Assembly (NCBI GenBank): GCA_041661865.1
Contig: JBAZTO010000041.1
Span: 1 to 38,777, forward strand
Reading direction: 5' to 3'
Length of the DNA stretch: 38,777 bases
Origin: JBAZTO01 sp041661865
GTDB lineage: Bacteria > Planctomycetota > Phycisphaerae > SM23-33
This document shows, one piece after another, positions 9,001-15,417 of the stretch (its first letter is position 1; every line of letters begins with the position of its first letter). Below the pieces are notes generated by a model, which did not search any database, was not told where the DNA came from, and worked only from the letters and a program-made list of their open reading frames with translations. The position numbers and the translations under genes were made by a program.

Positions 9001-9158
9001 AGTCCAGCCAGATGTGGGCCTCGATGGCCATCGCGGTGATTTACGGCCTGTCGTTCGCGACGGTGCTGACGCTGGTGATCGTGCCGGCCTTGTATGTGAT
9101 GATCTTCCGCCTGGTGGAGCGGTGGGGCTTCGGCGGGCTGAGCAAGGAAAGGTCGTAG
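6060..9158 (+). CDS. RND-family multidrug efflux transporter
   Basis: Proton-driven inner-membrane pump of 1032 residues, the normal length for AcrB-type proteins. It has the N-terminal helix (TAVCMLILLIVVVGLYSY), a porter domain, a first bundle of membrane helices from about 335, a second large periplasmic loop after about 560, and the final helices from about 860. The paired acidic residues of the fourth helix, used in proton relay, are present as D397-D398 in MLVDDAIVIVENV. In the tenth helix the position of the AcrB lysine reads Ala915 (VVVANGIVLLDF), as in RND subgroups without that lysine. GTG start with AGGA seven bases upstream, overlapping the adaptor stop. Substrate unknown. Confidence 0.93.
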   Translation: MIISNVCIRNRTAVCMLILLIVVVGLYSYISLPRESFPDVNVPMVIVSTVREGVSPEDMESSVTMKIEKKLTGLKGVKEVRSTSAEGLSLISVEFLPDIKIDDALQYVRDKVSQARPDLPDDVKEPTVSEISFSEIPIMNINMSGPISPVALKTLADDLKDRIEAIPGVMSCNVLGGLEREIRLEIDRDRVAAYGLTIPELLGLIPAENVNVSAGGLETPGTKFNVRVPAAFVDPEEVDHLLLTTRDGKPIYLTDVAQVRDTFKDRVGYSRVNGLESISLSIQKRIGANIIQIADTVRAVLTEAKKQIPAGITFEITMDFSKEIRRMVADLENHILTGLVLVVGVLFIFLGWRASLIVALAIPLSLMISFGILQMMGYTLNMIVLFSLIMVLGMLVDDAIVIVENVYRHMQMGMGRIDAAMAGTAEVAWPVITSTATKIAAFAPMAFWPGMMGSFMKYLPITLVVTLSSSLFVAIVVNPTICAMTGAGDIKERKPSRIILAYQRLLELVMHHRRVTMAASFLSLIVVVVLYGFIGRGVEFFPDSDPQRVTINVRLPQGANIAETDRLARVIEQRVEKYHPHIEYTVSNVGSAGGSIMEVGASGPHMANLTLQFYDFDIRKRPSAEVAADVRRDLADIAGAEIKVEKEKKGPPTGAPVTVRLIGKDFKELQVISEQARRAIADVPGLVNLRSDYEATKPELSFHVDRRRAMLLGVNTATIGNFLKTAVFGAKVGTYRQLNDEYDITVRLPLQQRLSVDSLLNLRVPNIAGSAVPLSSLGELSYTGGFGTINRIDQKRVVTLTADNEGRSGEAVLKDVQARLAKLSMPLGYEIRYAGEKEEQDKAGAFLSKAFIIALLLIWLVLVAEFNMLSVPLIIMSTVGLSMIGVLLGLLVHGMPFGVIMTGVGVISLTGVVVANGIVLLDFTRQLQKRGLDVVDAAIQASVTRLRPVFLTAITAILGLMPMATGVSFDFHKFEMVWKSESSQMWASMAIAVIYGLSFATVLTLVIVPALYVMIFRLVERWGFGGLSKERS

Positions 9159-9179
9159 GTCGTAGTTCGTAGGTCGTAG
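9152..9179. repeat. Heptanucleotide tandem repeat (GTCGTAG x4)
   Basis: Four consecutive 7-bp units read GTCGTAG, GTCGTAG, TTCGTAG, GTCGTAG; only one base deviates. The first unit supplies the TAG stop of the RND gene. A partial copy in opposite orientation (GACCTACGACCT) is at 17665-17676. Confidence 0.8.
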
Positions 9180-9202
9180 AACAGAAACGACACTCTGCGG
9201 GG

Positions 9203-9220
9203 ACTAGAACCGGTTCTAGT
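9203..9220. repeat. Perfect 18-bp palindrome after the efflux operon
   Basis: ACTAGAACCGGTTCTAGT is perfectly self-complementary. It has the same length and the same ACCGGT centre as the operator at 4215-4232, though the outer bases differ. It may be part of a terminator (a T-rich stretch follows but no clean T run) or a regulatory site upstream of miaA. Confidence 0.5.
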
Positions 9221-9225
9221 GGTTT

Positions 9226-9255
9226 CATCTGTTTTCATCCGGGTTCATCCCCGCT
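9226..9255. repeat. Dispersed decamer-type repeat, copy 1
   Basis: Three ~10-bp units of the form CATCTGTTTT / CATCCGGGTT / CATCCCCGCT. It matches the reverse complement of 22561-22590 at 28 of 30 positions; shorter relatives lie at 11398-11417 and 22739-22757. It carries the -35 of the predicted miaA promoter. Confidence 0.75.
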
Positions 9256-9260
9256 ATGCT
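9232..9260 (+). promoter_or_regulatory. Candidate promoter of miaA
   Basis: TTTTCA (9232-9237), 17-base spacer, TATGCT (9255-9260). Predicted start of transcription is about 9267, only a few bases before the ATG at 9271. The -35 lies within the dispersed repeat. Confidence 0.4.
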
Positions 9261-9270
9261 TCGTCTTACC

Positions 9271-10197
9271 ATGCACAAGGTATTCTTCATCCTGGGTTGC
9301 ACGGCCTGCGGCAAAGGCGCGGCCGGGCGCGAGTTGGCACGCCGCGTGGGCGGGCAGATCCTCAGCGTCGACTCGATGAAGATCTACCGCCGCATGGACA
9401 TCGGCACAGCCAAGCCGCCGGCGGAGGTTCGGGCGGAGATCCCGCACCACGGCATCGACCTGGTCGAGCCCAGCGCGAGCTTTTCCGTCGCCCAGTACGT
9501 CGCCGCCGCCGACGAGGCCATCGAGCACATCGCCCAAGCCGGGGCTGTGCCGCTGGCGGTGGGGGGAACCAGCCTCTACATCAAGGCCCTGAGCGAAGGG
9601 CTCTTTGAGGGCCCCTCAGCCGATCCAGCAATCCGCGAGGATCTCAAACGTCGCGCGGCGAGCGAAGGCCTGGCCGCCCTGCACGCCGAACTGCGCGCCG
9701 TCGATCCCCAGGCGGCCGAGCGCATTCACGCCAACGACGAGCGGCGGATCGTTCGCGCACTGGAGGTCTACCGCGCCACCGGCACGCCGATCAGCCAACT
9801 CCAGAGCCAGTGGGACAGCGGCCCGCGACGGTACGACTGCGTTTTCATCGGCCTGCGGCGGGACAAGGAGGATCTCCACCGCCGCATCAACCTGCGCGTC
9901 CGGCGGATGGTGGAGGCGGGCTTACGCGACGAGGTGGCGGCGCTGCTGGCTGAGCCGGCGGGCCTGGCCAGGCAGGCGGCCCAGGCCGTCGGGTACGCCG
10001 AGATGATCGACCACCTCCGTGGCCGCTGCTCGCTGGACGACGCCGTCGAACGCATCAAGATCAACACGCGCCAGTTGGCCAAGAAGCAGCGGACCTGGCA
10101 CCGCCGCTGGCTGGATGTGCAGTGGTTCGATTGTCCGCCGGAGGCGACGTCGGAGCAGATCGCCGAGAGCGTATTGGACCGAGTGAAGTTTCGCTAA
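9271..10197 (+). CDS. miaA: tRNA dimethylallyltransferase MiaA
   Basis: MiaA transfers a dimethylallyl group to A37 of tRNAs that read UNN codons. Family marks are DSMKIYRRMDIGTAKP, HHGIDLVEP, the VGGTSLYIKAL segment, ERIHANDERRIVRALEVY and RQLAKKQRTWHRR near the end. The P-loop is odd: it reads GCTACGKG (residues 9-16), so Gly16 stands where nearly all family members have Thr or Ser, and GC replaces GP. The Gln of the usual DSMQVY is Lys. The ATG at 9271 (MHKVFFILG...) is preferred because the in-frame ATG at 9256 falls in the predicted -10; 308 residues result. No clear Shine-Dalgarno. Confidence 0.92.
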   Translation: MHKVFFILGCTACGKGAAGRELARRVGGQILSVDSMKIYRRMDIGTAKPPAEVRAEIPHHGIDLVEPSASFSVAQYVAAADEAIEHIAQAGAVPLAVGGTSLYIKALSEGLFEGPSADPAIREDLKRRAASEGLAALHAELRAVDPQAAERIHANDERRIVRALEVYRATGTPISQLQSQWDSGPRRYDCVFIGLRRDKEDLHRRINLRVRRMVEAGLRDEVAALLAEPAGLARQAAQAVGYAEMIDHLRGRCSLDDAVERIKINTRQLAKKQRTWHRRWLDVQWFDCPPEATSEQIAESVLDRVKFR

Positions 10198-10288
10198 GCC
10201 GCGAGCGACAGAAGTCGCCGATACCAGAGGCGAGGCCCCATCGAGGTTTGGCGCTGGCGCCGATGACAGTTGGCATTAGGATTGGGGC

Positions 10289-10771
10289 ATGGCGAAATCA
10301 TCCCTACCAACCGATTACGACCCCTTCATGGCCGCGGCCATTGAGCAGGCCCGCGCTGCCGCTGCCGCGGGCGACGTGCCCATCGGGGCCGTGGTCGTGC
10401 GCGAAGGCCGCGTCATCGCCGCAGCCCACAACCGCCGGATCATCGACGCCGACCCCACCGCGCACGCCGAGATGCTGGCCATTCGCGCCGCCGCCGAGAG
10501 CCTGGGCGACTGGCGTCTGGGCGGCTGCACCCTGGTGGTGACGCTGGAGCCCTGCTGCATGTGCGCCGGGGCGATCGTGCTGGCCAGGATGGATCGGCTC
10601 GTCTACGGGGCCGGCGACCCCAAGGCCGGCGCGGTGGACACGCTGTACCGCCTCTGCAACGACAGCCGGCTCAATCACCAGGTGGAAGTGCTTGACCCCT
10701 GCCGCGCGGAAGAATGCGGAAGGCTGCTGACGGAGTTTTTCCAGGCCCAGCGGGCGATGGGCAAGAAGTGA
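10289..10771 (+). CDS. tadA: tRNA(Arg) adenosine-34 deaminase TadA
   Basis: Converts A34 to inosine in the anticodon of tRNA-Arg(ACG). The cytidine/deoxycytidylate deaminase zinc motifs are intact: H59-A-E61 and P88-C89-x-x-C92, with Glu61 as proton shuttle. The 160-residue length and the C-terminal helix (CGRLLTEFFQAQR) are typical. It follows miaA after 91 bp that hold a small hairpin (GGCGC..GCGCC at about 10251-10262) and a REP-like GCGAGCGAC stretch. TAGGAT at 10277-10282 lies exactly six bases before the ATG, so it may be another leaderless start, though no good -35 is seen. Confidence 0.95.
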   Translation: MAKSSLPTDYDPFMAAAIEQARAAAAAGDVPIGAVVVREGRVIAAAHNRRIIDADPTAHAEMLAIRAAAESLGDWRLGGCTLVVTLEPCCMCAGAIVLARMDRLVYGAGDPKAGAVDTLYRLCNDSRLNHQVEVLDPCRAEECGRLLTEFFQAQRAMGKK

Positions 10772-10788
10772 ATGTCCGTGTATCTCTC

Positions 10789-10824
10789 AAAAAACACGCC
10801 GCCCCCGGTCGGGAGCGGCGGTGT
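10789..10824 (-). terminator. Intrinsic terminator of the cold-shock gene
   Basis: On the minus strand an inverted repeat (ACACCGCCGCTCC / GGGGCGGCGTGT, loop CGACCG) is followed by TTTTTTG. This is a textbook rho-independent terminator 20 bp past the cold-shock stop codon. It also faces the end of tadA. Confidence 0.85.
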
Positions 10825-10843
10825 GATTTGAAGCTGAACCTTC

Positions 10844-11044
10844 TTACATTTTCCGGACGTTGACTGCCTTGGCGCCCTTGGGCCCCTGCGTCACCTCGAA
10901 CTCGACGGAATCGCCCTCCGCCAGCGACTTGAAGCCTTCGCCGCCGATGTCGCTGTAGTGGACGAACGCGTCGCTGCCGTCCTCTCCCGTGATGAAACCA
11001 AAGCCCTTGGAGTCGTTGAACCACTTGACCTTGCCGTTAGCCAT
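10844..11044 (-). CDS. Cold-shock domain protein (CspA family)
   Basis: A 66-residue single-domain nucleic-acid chaperone. RNP-1 (KGFGFI, residues 13-18) and RNP-2 (FVHYSDI) are present, with MANGKVKWFN at the start and GPKGAKAVNV near the end, all standard. The ATG at 11044 has AAGGAG seven bases upstream; an in-frame extension to 11071 lacks family features. Monocistronic, bounded by the terminator at 10789-10824. Whether it is cold induced cannot be told from the sequence. Confidence 0.96.
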   Translation of the reverse strand: MANGKVKWFNDSKGFGFITGEDGSDAFVHYSDIGGEGFKSLAEGDSVEFEVTQGPKGAKAVNVRKM

Positions 11045-11396
11045 CGTCGGCTCCTTCTCGAAAATCGGCACAAAAGGGATTCGCTAGTGATACTTACCAG
11101 GTTGGCAGCCCCAATGAGAAGACCTGTACGCTCATGTGCAGCTCTCAAAGATATGGCGAATACCTGGAGTATCCTTGCAACGGAGCCCAGCTGCCGCCCA
11201 GGCCCCTCCAGCGGGCCTCGGAAACGCTTCCTCGGCAACCCGCCAGTCCTGCTTTCTGAGCAGTATGCTCCAAAAATCGATCCTGAATGTCAATATCTTT
11301 TGCATGGAATCGCTGTAAGCAGTTATCAGGGCAGTGGAAGCGAATAGGTCTGGCGTGGCACAAACGACCGCCGGCGGGATCAATGCAGCCGCTTGT
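11045..11396. other. Intergenic stretch upstream of the cold-shock gene
   Basis: 352 bp without a credible gene. Near the cold-shock gene a weak leftward promoter can be proposed: TTGGGG (11109-11114), 16 bases, TATCAC (11087-11092), which would give a leader of about 36 nt. A perfect TTGACA on the minus strand (11288-11293) has no -10 at acceptable distance. Several short open frames on both strands lack ribosome sites and family features. Confidence 0.4.
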
Positions 11397-12380
11397 TCAT
11401 CTGTGTGCATCCCCGCTGAATCTCGACACCACGCGGGCCAGAGGGATGTCGGCCAGCGCCGGGGCTGCGAGTACCTGCACCGCCTGGCCCAGCGGGGCGA
11501 AATGGACGGGAGAGGTCGGGCCAAACAGGACGACGCTCGCAACGCCAATGGCTGAAGCAAGATGCGCGGGGCCCGAGTCGTTGCCCACAAACCCCGTCGC
11601 CCCTGCGAGCAAGCCGGCCAGGATTTGCAGGCTCGGGCAGGTGATGCGCAAGGCCTTGCTGTCACAGAGAATGGCGAGGTCCTCCGCCGTCCATTGCTCG
11701 CACTCGACGGGGCCCAGGACGAAGACCGGCGAGAGATCCAGTTCGTCGCGGCAGCATTGCGCCAGTTCTGCGAAGTGTTTCAGCGGCCAGCACTTGGCGG
11801 CTGAGCCTGCGCCGGGATGAATGACGATGTATCCCCTCGGCCCGACGGGCAAGCCTCGCGCCCGCTCTGCGGCTTGGAGTTGCCTGGCCGCCGCGTCGCG
11901 CCAATCGGCCGGCACCGGCCAGGGCGGCGGGCGCTTGGGGATTGGCGGCAGAGCGAGCTGGCCGGCCCACAGGTCGATGAGGTGGCTATCGCAGTCAACC
12001 CCCGGCCGAACGGGCAGGAAGTCCAATCGACTCGCGCCGGTGGACTCTTCAAGCCGCTGACGGGCCAGCGGACTGTCGCCCCCAAAGCAACTGATGATCC
12101 ACTCGCGCCGGCCCAGCATGCCGCCCAGGCGACTGGCTGCGGGGGGCGGATCGATGAACAGTTCGTGCATGGGCAGAGAATCGAAATCAAGGGTCCGCGC
12201 CACGACGCCCAGCCCCATCAGCAACTTGCCCTTTTCGCCGCCGGAGAGCAAAGTGGCCTGGCCGCCGACGGCCTTGAGCAGGTGGCCAAAGATAATCACG
12301 TCGCCCAGGGCCCCGGGATGAATCGCCAGGACGTCAGGCCGCCTTTCGGACTGCCGTGCGTCGCCGCTCAATCGATCCAC
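11397..12380 (-). CDS. Glycosyltransferase family 9 (heptosyltransferase-like)
   Basis: GT-B-fold enzyme of the ADP-heptose:LPS heptosyltransferase family, expected to add a sugar to lipopolysaccharide core at the cytoplasmic face. Marks are HPGALGDVIIFGHLLKA at the N-terminus, YIVIHPGAGSAAKCWPLKHFAELA in the middle and GNDSGPAHLASAIGVASVVLFGPT in the donor-binding C-terminal half. 327 residues, normal for the family. GTG start at 12380, overlapping the end of mnmA by 13 bp, so the two are translationally coupled. The last codons (SGDAHR) and the TGA are formed by the dispersed repeat at 11398-11417, which hints that the original C-terminus was replaced. The sugar substrate cannot be told. 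Confidence 0.87.
   Translation of the reverse strand: MDRLSGDARQSERRPDVLAIHPGALGDVIIFGHLLKAVGGQATLLSGGEKGKLLMGLGVVARTLDFDSLPMHELFIDPPPAASRLGGMLGRREWIISCFGGDSPLARQRLEESTGASRLDFLPVRPGVDCDSHLIDLWAGQLALPPIPKRPPPWPVPADWRDAAARQLQAAERARGLPVGPRGYIVIHPGAGSAAKCWPLKHFAELAQCCRDELDLSPVFVLGPVECEQWTAEDLAILCDSKALRITCPSLQILAGLLAGATGFVGNDSGPAHLASAIGVASVVLFGPTSPVHFAPLGQAVQVLAAPALADIPLARVVSRFSGDAHR
11398..11417. repeat. Dispersed decamer-type repeat, copy 2 (in GT9 3' end)
   Basis: CATCTGTGTGCATCCCCGCT matches the family at 9226-9255 and 22561-22591 but is one ~10-bp unit shorter. Read on the minus strand it encodes the end of the GT9 protein and its stop codon. Confidence 0.7.
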
Positions 12381-13435
12381 CCGCCGCCCAGGAGAATGGG
12401 CCCGTCATAGACCGCCGCCGCTTGCCCTGGTGTGACGGCGGAGACGTTTTCGTGGAAGTCAGCATCGAACGTGCCGGGGCCCGTGACGGTCACACGGGCC
12501 GGCGCGCCGCGATGGTTGTAGCGGATCTGCACCGTCGCCTCGAAGCTCTCGCTGACGCTGCGATGCCAATTGGCCCCCGAGGCTGACAGGTGGTTGGACA
12601 TCAGCTCAGCCCGCGGGCCTATGGTCACCGCGGCGCTGGCCGGGTCAATCCGCGTGACGTACATCGGCTCGCCCGCCGCCACGCCCAGGCCCCGACGCTG
12701 GCCGATGGTGTATTGGCCGAAGCCCTCGTGCCGCCCCAGCACCGCCCCGGCGGCGTTGACGATATCGCCGGGTTGCAGCGCCTGCGGCGCGCGGCGGCGG
12801 AGAAGCTCCACGTAGTCGTCGCCGTCGACGAAGCAGATCTCCTGGCTGTCGGGCTTGTCGTGGACGGCCAGCCCCAGCGAACGGGCCATCTGGCGGACGG
12901 TGGCCTTGTCGTCGATCTCCCCGACGGGCAGCAGGATGCGGGCGATATGTTCAGCCGCCACCCCCAGCAGGGCGTAAGACTGGTCCTTGCCGAGCGCCTT
13001 GCCGCGCGCGATGGCCGGCTGCCCCGCGACCTCCACGCGACGGGCATAATGCCCCGTGGCCACGCAGGCGGCGCCCAGCGAGTCGGCCAACTCGACCAGG
13101 CGGGCGAACTTGATGATCGCGTTGCAGCGGATGCACGGGTTGGGCGTGCGTCCGGCGGCGTACTCGGAGACGAACTGGTCGATGATGCCGGCGAAGGCGT
13201 CCTGGCAGTTGAGCACGTGGAGGTCGATGCCCAGCGCGACAGCCACCCGGCGGGCGTCGGCGGCGTCCTGGGGCGAGCAGCAGCCGCGAGTGGCGCTGTC
13301 GGCCGCCCCGGCCGAGCCCAGGCACAGGAACACGCCCGTGACGTCGTAGCCGGCCTGGACGAGCAGGGAGGCAGCAACGGAGGAATCCACTCCGCCGCTC
13401 ATGGCCACCAATACCTTTTCACGCTGGGGCGTCAT
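12368..13435 (-). CDS. mnmA: tRNA-specific 2-thiouridylase MnmA
   Basis: Adds sulfur to U34 of tRNA-Lys, -Glu and -Gln. The ATP-binding PP-loop SGGVDSS is at residues 13-19. The catalytic pair is Cys101 in NPCIRC and Cys201 in SQEICFVDG, matching the two cysteines of the E. coli enzyme. An extra Cys-Cys pair sits in RGCCSPQDAADARRVA (about residue 52), as in the MnmA subgroup that carries such an insert. 355 residues. The ATG at 13435 gives the family start; AGGAG lies immediately before it, too close to serve well, so initiation may rely on other features. TATGCT at 13445-13450 on the minus strand could be its -10. Confidence 0.95.
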   Translation of the reverse strand: MTPQREKVLVAMSGGVDSSVAASLLVQAGYDVTGVFLCLGSAGAADSATRGCCSPQDAADARRVAVALGIDLHVLNCQDAFAGIIDQFVSEYAAGRTPNPCIRCNAIIKFARLVELADSLGAACVATGHYARRVEVAGQPAIARGKALGKDQSYALLGVAAEHIARILLPVGEIDDKATVRQMARSLGLAVHDKPDSQEICFVDGDDYVELLRRRAPQALQPGDIVNAAGAVLGRHEGFGQYTIGQRRGLGVAAGEPMYVTRIDPASAAVTIGPRAELMSNHLSASGANWHRSVSESFEATVQIRYNHRGAPARVTVTGPGTFDADFHENVSAVTPGQAAAVYDGPILLGGGWID

Positions 13436-13472
13436 CTCCTGCACAGCATAACATGCCCCAGGCAAATTGCCA

Positions 13473-13501
13473 TTGGCCGTTCGGGGTGGCAGGGCTATAC
13501 T
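13473..13501 (+). promoter_or_regulatory. Promoter of the DedA-family gene
   Basis: TTGGCC (13473-13478), 17-base spacer, TATACT (13496-13501); start of transcription near 13508 and a leader of about 32 nt that includes GGAG. Confidence 0.6.
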
Positions 13502-13539
13502 CTGGGCCTGGGTCAGGACGGCCCCCACAAGGAGAGTCA

Positions 13540-14214
13540 ATGGATCAGGTCCTTCAGTTCGTCGATGTGTTCCTGCACCTGGACAGGCACCTGGGAGAGT
13601 GGATCGAGCAGTACCAGCAGGGGATCTACCTGATTCTGTTCCTGATCGTTTTCTGCGAGACGGGTCTGGTAGTGACGCCGGTGCTGCCGGGCGACTCGTT
13701 GCTGTTCGCGGCTGGCACATTCGCGGGCATGGGCCGGCTGAACGTGGCGATGCTGCTGTTGCTGCTCTCGGTGGCGGCCATCCTGGGCGACACGGTGAAT
13801 TACTGGATTGGCCACAAGATCGGGCCCAAGGTGTTCCACAAGGAGAACGTCCGCTTCCTGAACAAGAAGCACCTCCTGAAGGCCCACGAGTTCTACGAGA
13901 AATACGGCGGAATCACGATCATTATCGCACGGTTCATGCCGTTCATCCGCACGTTCGCGCCGTTCGTCGCCGGCATCGGCAGCATGACCTACTGGCGGTT
14001 CCTCATGTACAATGCGGTGGGCGGAATCGCGTGGATATTCAGTTTTGTCCTGCTGGGATACCTCTTCGGGAACATCCCGGCCGTGAAGAAGAACTTCACG
14101 TTTGTGATCATGGGCATCGTGGTGGTTTCGGTCATGCCGATGGTGATCGAGTACATCCGCTCCAGGCGGCGGGCCAAGACGGCCAATGCCGACGGCACGG
14201 CCGAGGCGGAATAG
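13540..14214 (+). CDS. DedA/SNARE-associated (VTT) family membrane protein
   Basis: A 224-residue polytopic inner-membrane protein. DedA proteins are linked to lipid scrambling, envelope homeostasis and membrane potential. Family signatures are FCETGLVVTPVLPGDSLLFAAG (about 42-63), ILGDTVNYWIGHKIG and the RFMPFIRTFAPFVAGIGSM segment with its conserved arginines. The end is basic (RSRRRAK). The ATG at 13540 has GGAG five bases upstream. It is transcribed divergently from mnmA and convergently with the CorA-type gene; the 38-bp gap between the two stops holds no clear terminator. Confidence 0.92.
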   Translation: MDQVLQFVDVFLHLDRHLGEWIEQYQQGIYLILFLIVFCETGLVVTPVLPGDSLLFAAGTFAGMGRLNVAMLLLLLSVAAILGDTVNYWIGHKIGPKVFHKENVRFLNKKHLLKAHEFYEKYGGITIIIARFMPFIRTFAPFVAGIGSMTYWRFLMYNAVGGIAWIFSFVLLGYLFGNIPAVKKNFTFVIMGIVVVSVMPMVIEYIRSRRRAKTANADGTAEAE

Positions 14215-14252
14215 CAGAGAGAACTTAATCCGTCGAGCGGATCGGGTCGGGC

Positions 14253-15173
14253 CTAAAGCTTCTTGTGGCGCCAGATCCCGAGAACCACCAGCACCGATAT
14301 CGCCGCCAAGGCCATGATGATCCAGAACGGGACGAGGCTGTGTTCCTGCTCCAGCGGCAGCTTGACGTTCATGGAAAAGACACTGATCACCAGCGTCGGC
14401 AACATGATACCAATCATCACCAGCGTCAGGGTTTTCATTAGCACGTTGAGGTTGTTGCTGACGACCGAGACGCGGGCGTCCATCAGGCCCGAGAGTACCT
14501 GGCTGTAGATCTCCGCCTGCCCGTAACATTGACTGTTCTCAATGGCTACGTCCTCGATGAATTCGACGTTCTCGGGGCTGAATCCGATCCGTGTTGCGTG
14601 GGTGCGGAGCTTGTCGACCACCTTGCCGTTGGTGGAAATGGCGTTGAGGTAGTAGACCAGGCTCTTCTCCAGCGTGAAGAGGTTCAGCAGGTGTTTGTTG
14701 GTCATGGAGGTGTTGATCTCCTGCTCCAGCTCGCCGGAGATCATGTTGATGACCCGCAAGTGCTCCTCGAAGTGGAAAATGGCCCGGTAGATGATCTTGA
14801 GCACCACGTCCAGGAGGTCGCGGACGCGGTTGAAAGGTCGGCCCTCGAACAGCGGCGTCTCCTCGGGCACCACGATGACCAGCAGGTCCTTGAACAGGTA
14901 CAGGCCGGTGGATTCGACCTTGAACAGGAAGCTGTCGGCGGAGGAGTAGTTCCGCGGCCGCTTCAAAATCATGGCCAGGTGCTCGGGCTCGAACTCCAGT
15001 CGGGCCAGCTCGTCGGGGTCCAGGGCGGAATTCAGCGTGTGTTCGTCCAGCTTGAGCGTGTCGATCAGGTATCTCTTCTCCGCCTCGTCAGGGTTGACGT
15101 AGACGTGGATCTGGGCGTTGGCGGCATCGCTCTCGACCAACTTTGTTTCGCAAATCCTCAGTCGCCTGATCAT
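14253..15173 (-). CDS. CorA-family divalent cation transporter with SMN in place of GMN
   Basis: A 306-residue homologue of the CorA Mg2+/Co2+ channel: an acidic N-terminal cytoplasmic domain, a long helical stalk (about 120-240) and two C-terminal membrane helices (VLMKTLTLVMIGIMLPTLVISVF and FWIIMALAAISVLVVLGIW), with a basic RHKKL end. The selectivity motif at the end of the first helix reads S267-M268-N269 instead of the nearly invariant GMN. The loop is followed by VKLPLEQEHS. The start at 15173 has AGGTGA upstream; an in-frame extension to 15392 crosses the ino1 promoter and is not used. Confidence 0.85.
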   Translation of the reverse strand: MIRRLRICETKLVESDAANAQIHVYVNPDEAEKRYLIDTLKLDEHTLNSALDPDELARLEFEPEHLAMILKRPRNYSSADSFLFKVESTGLYLFKDLLVIVVPEETPLFEGRPFNRVRDLLDVVLKIIYRAIFHFEEHLRVINMISGELEQEINTSMTNKHLLNLFTLEKSLVYYLNAISTNGKVVDKLRTHATRIGFSPENVEFIEDVAIENSQCYGQAEIYSQVLSGLMDARVSVVSNNLNVLMKTLTLVMIGIMLPTLVISVFSMNVKLPLEQEHSLVPFWIIMALAAISVLVVLGIWRHKKL

Positions 15174-15344
15174 CTTTTCACCTGGGCTGACCACACAAGG
15201 AATGCCATTCGGTGCATCGTGGACGTACAAGTTTGCAATACTATCCTGCCGGAAGAGGCCTGGCAACACGCCAATTGATAAGTTTGTCGGAAAACGGCGA
15301 AAAACGTTAGGCGACAGGCCCGCGCTATTTGCAGGGGTAAGACC

Positions 15345-15373
15345 TTGTAGAGTGCGAGGGGGCGGCTTATACT
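15345..15373 (+). promoter_or_regulatory. Promoter of the ino1-PfkB operon
   Basis: TTGTAG (15345-15350), 17-base spacer, TATACT (15368-15373). The leader of about 38 nt includes AAGGGAG nine bases before the ATG. Confidence 0.65.
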
Positions 15374-15417
15374 TTTTTGCCGTTAGCCACAAGCCTAGAG
15401 ATTAAGGGAGCCGTCGC

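Noticed and set aside
11132..11665. Leftward frame overlapping the end of the GT9 gene and the following gap
   Set aside because: Most of it is an alternative frame of the GT9 gene; the remainder has no ribosome site or family character.
12590..13633. Rightward open frame antisense to mnmA
   Set aside because: mnmA has complete PP-loop and both catalytic cysteines; the antisense frame is rich in Gly, Arg, Asp and Val as expected of a shadow.
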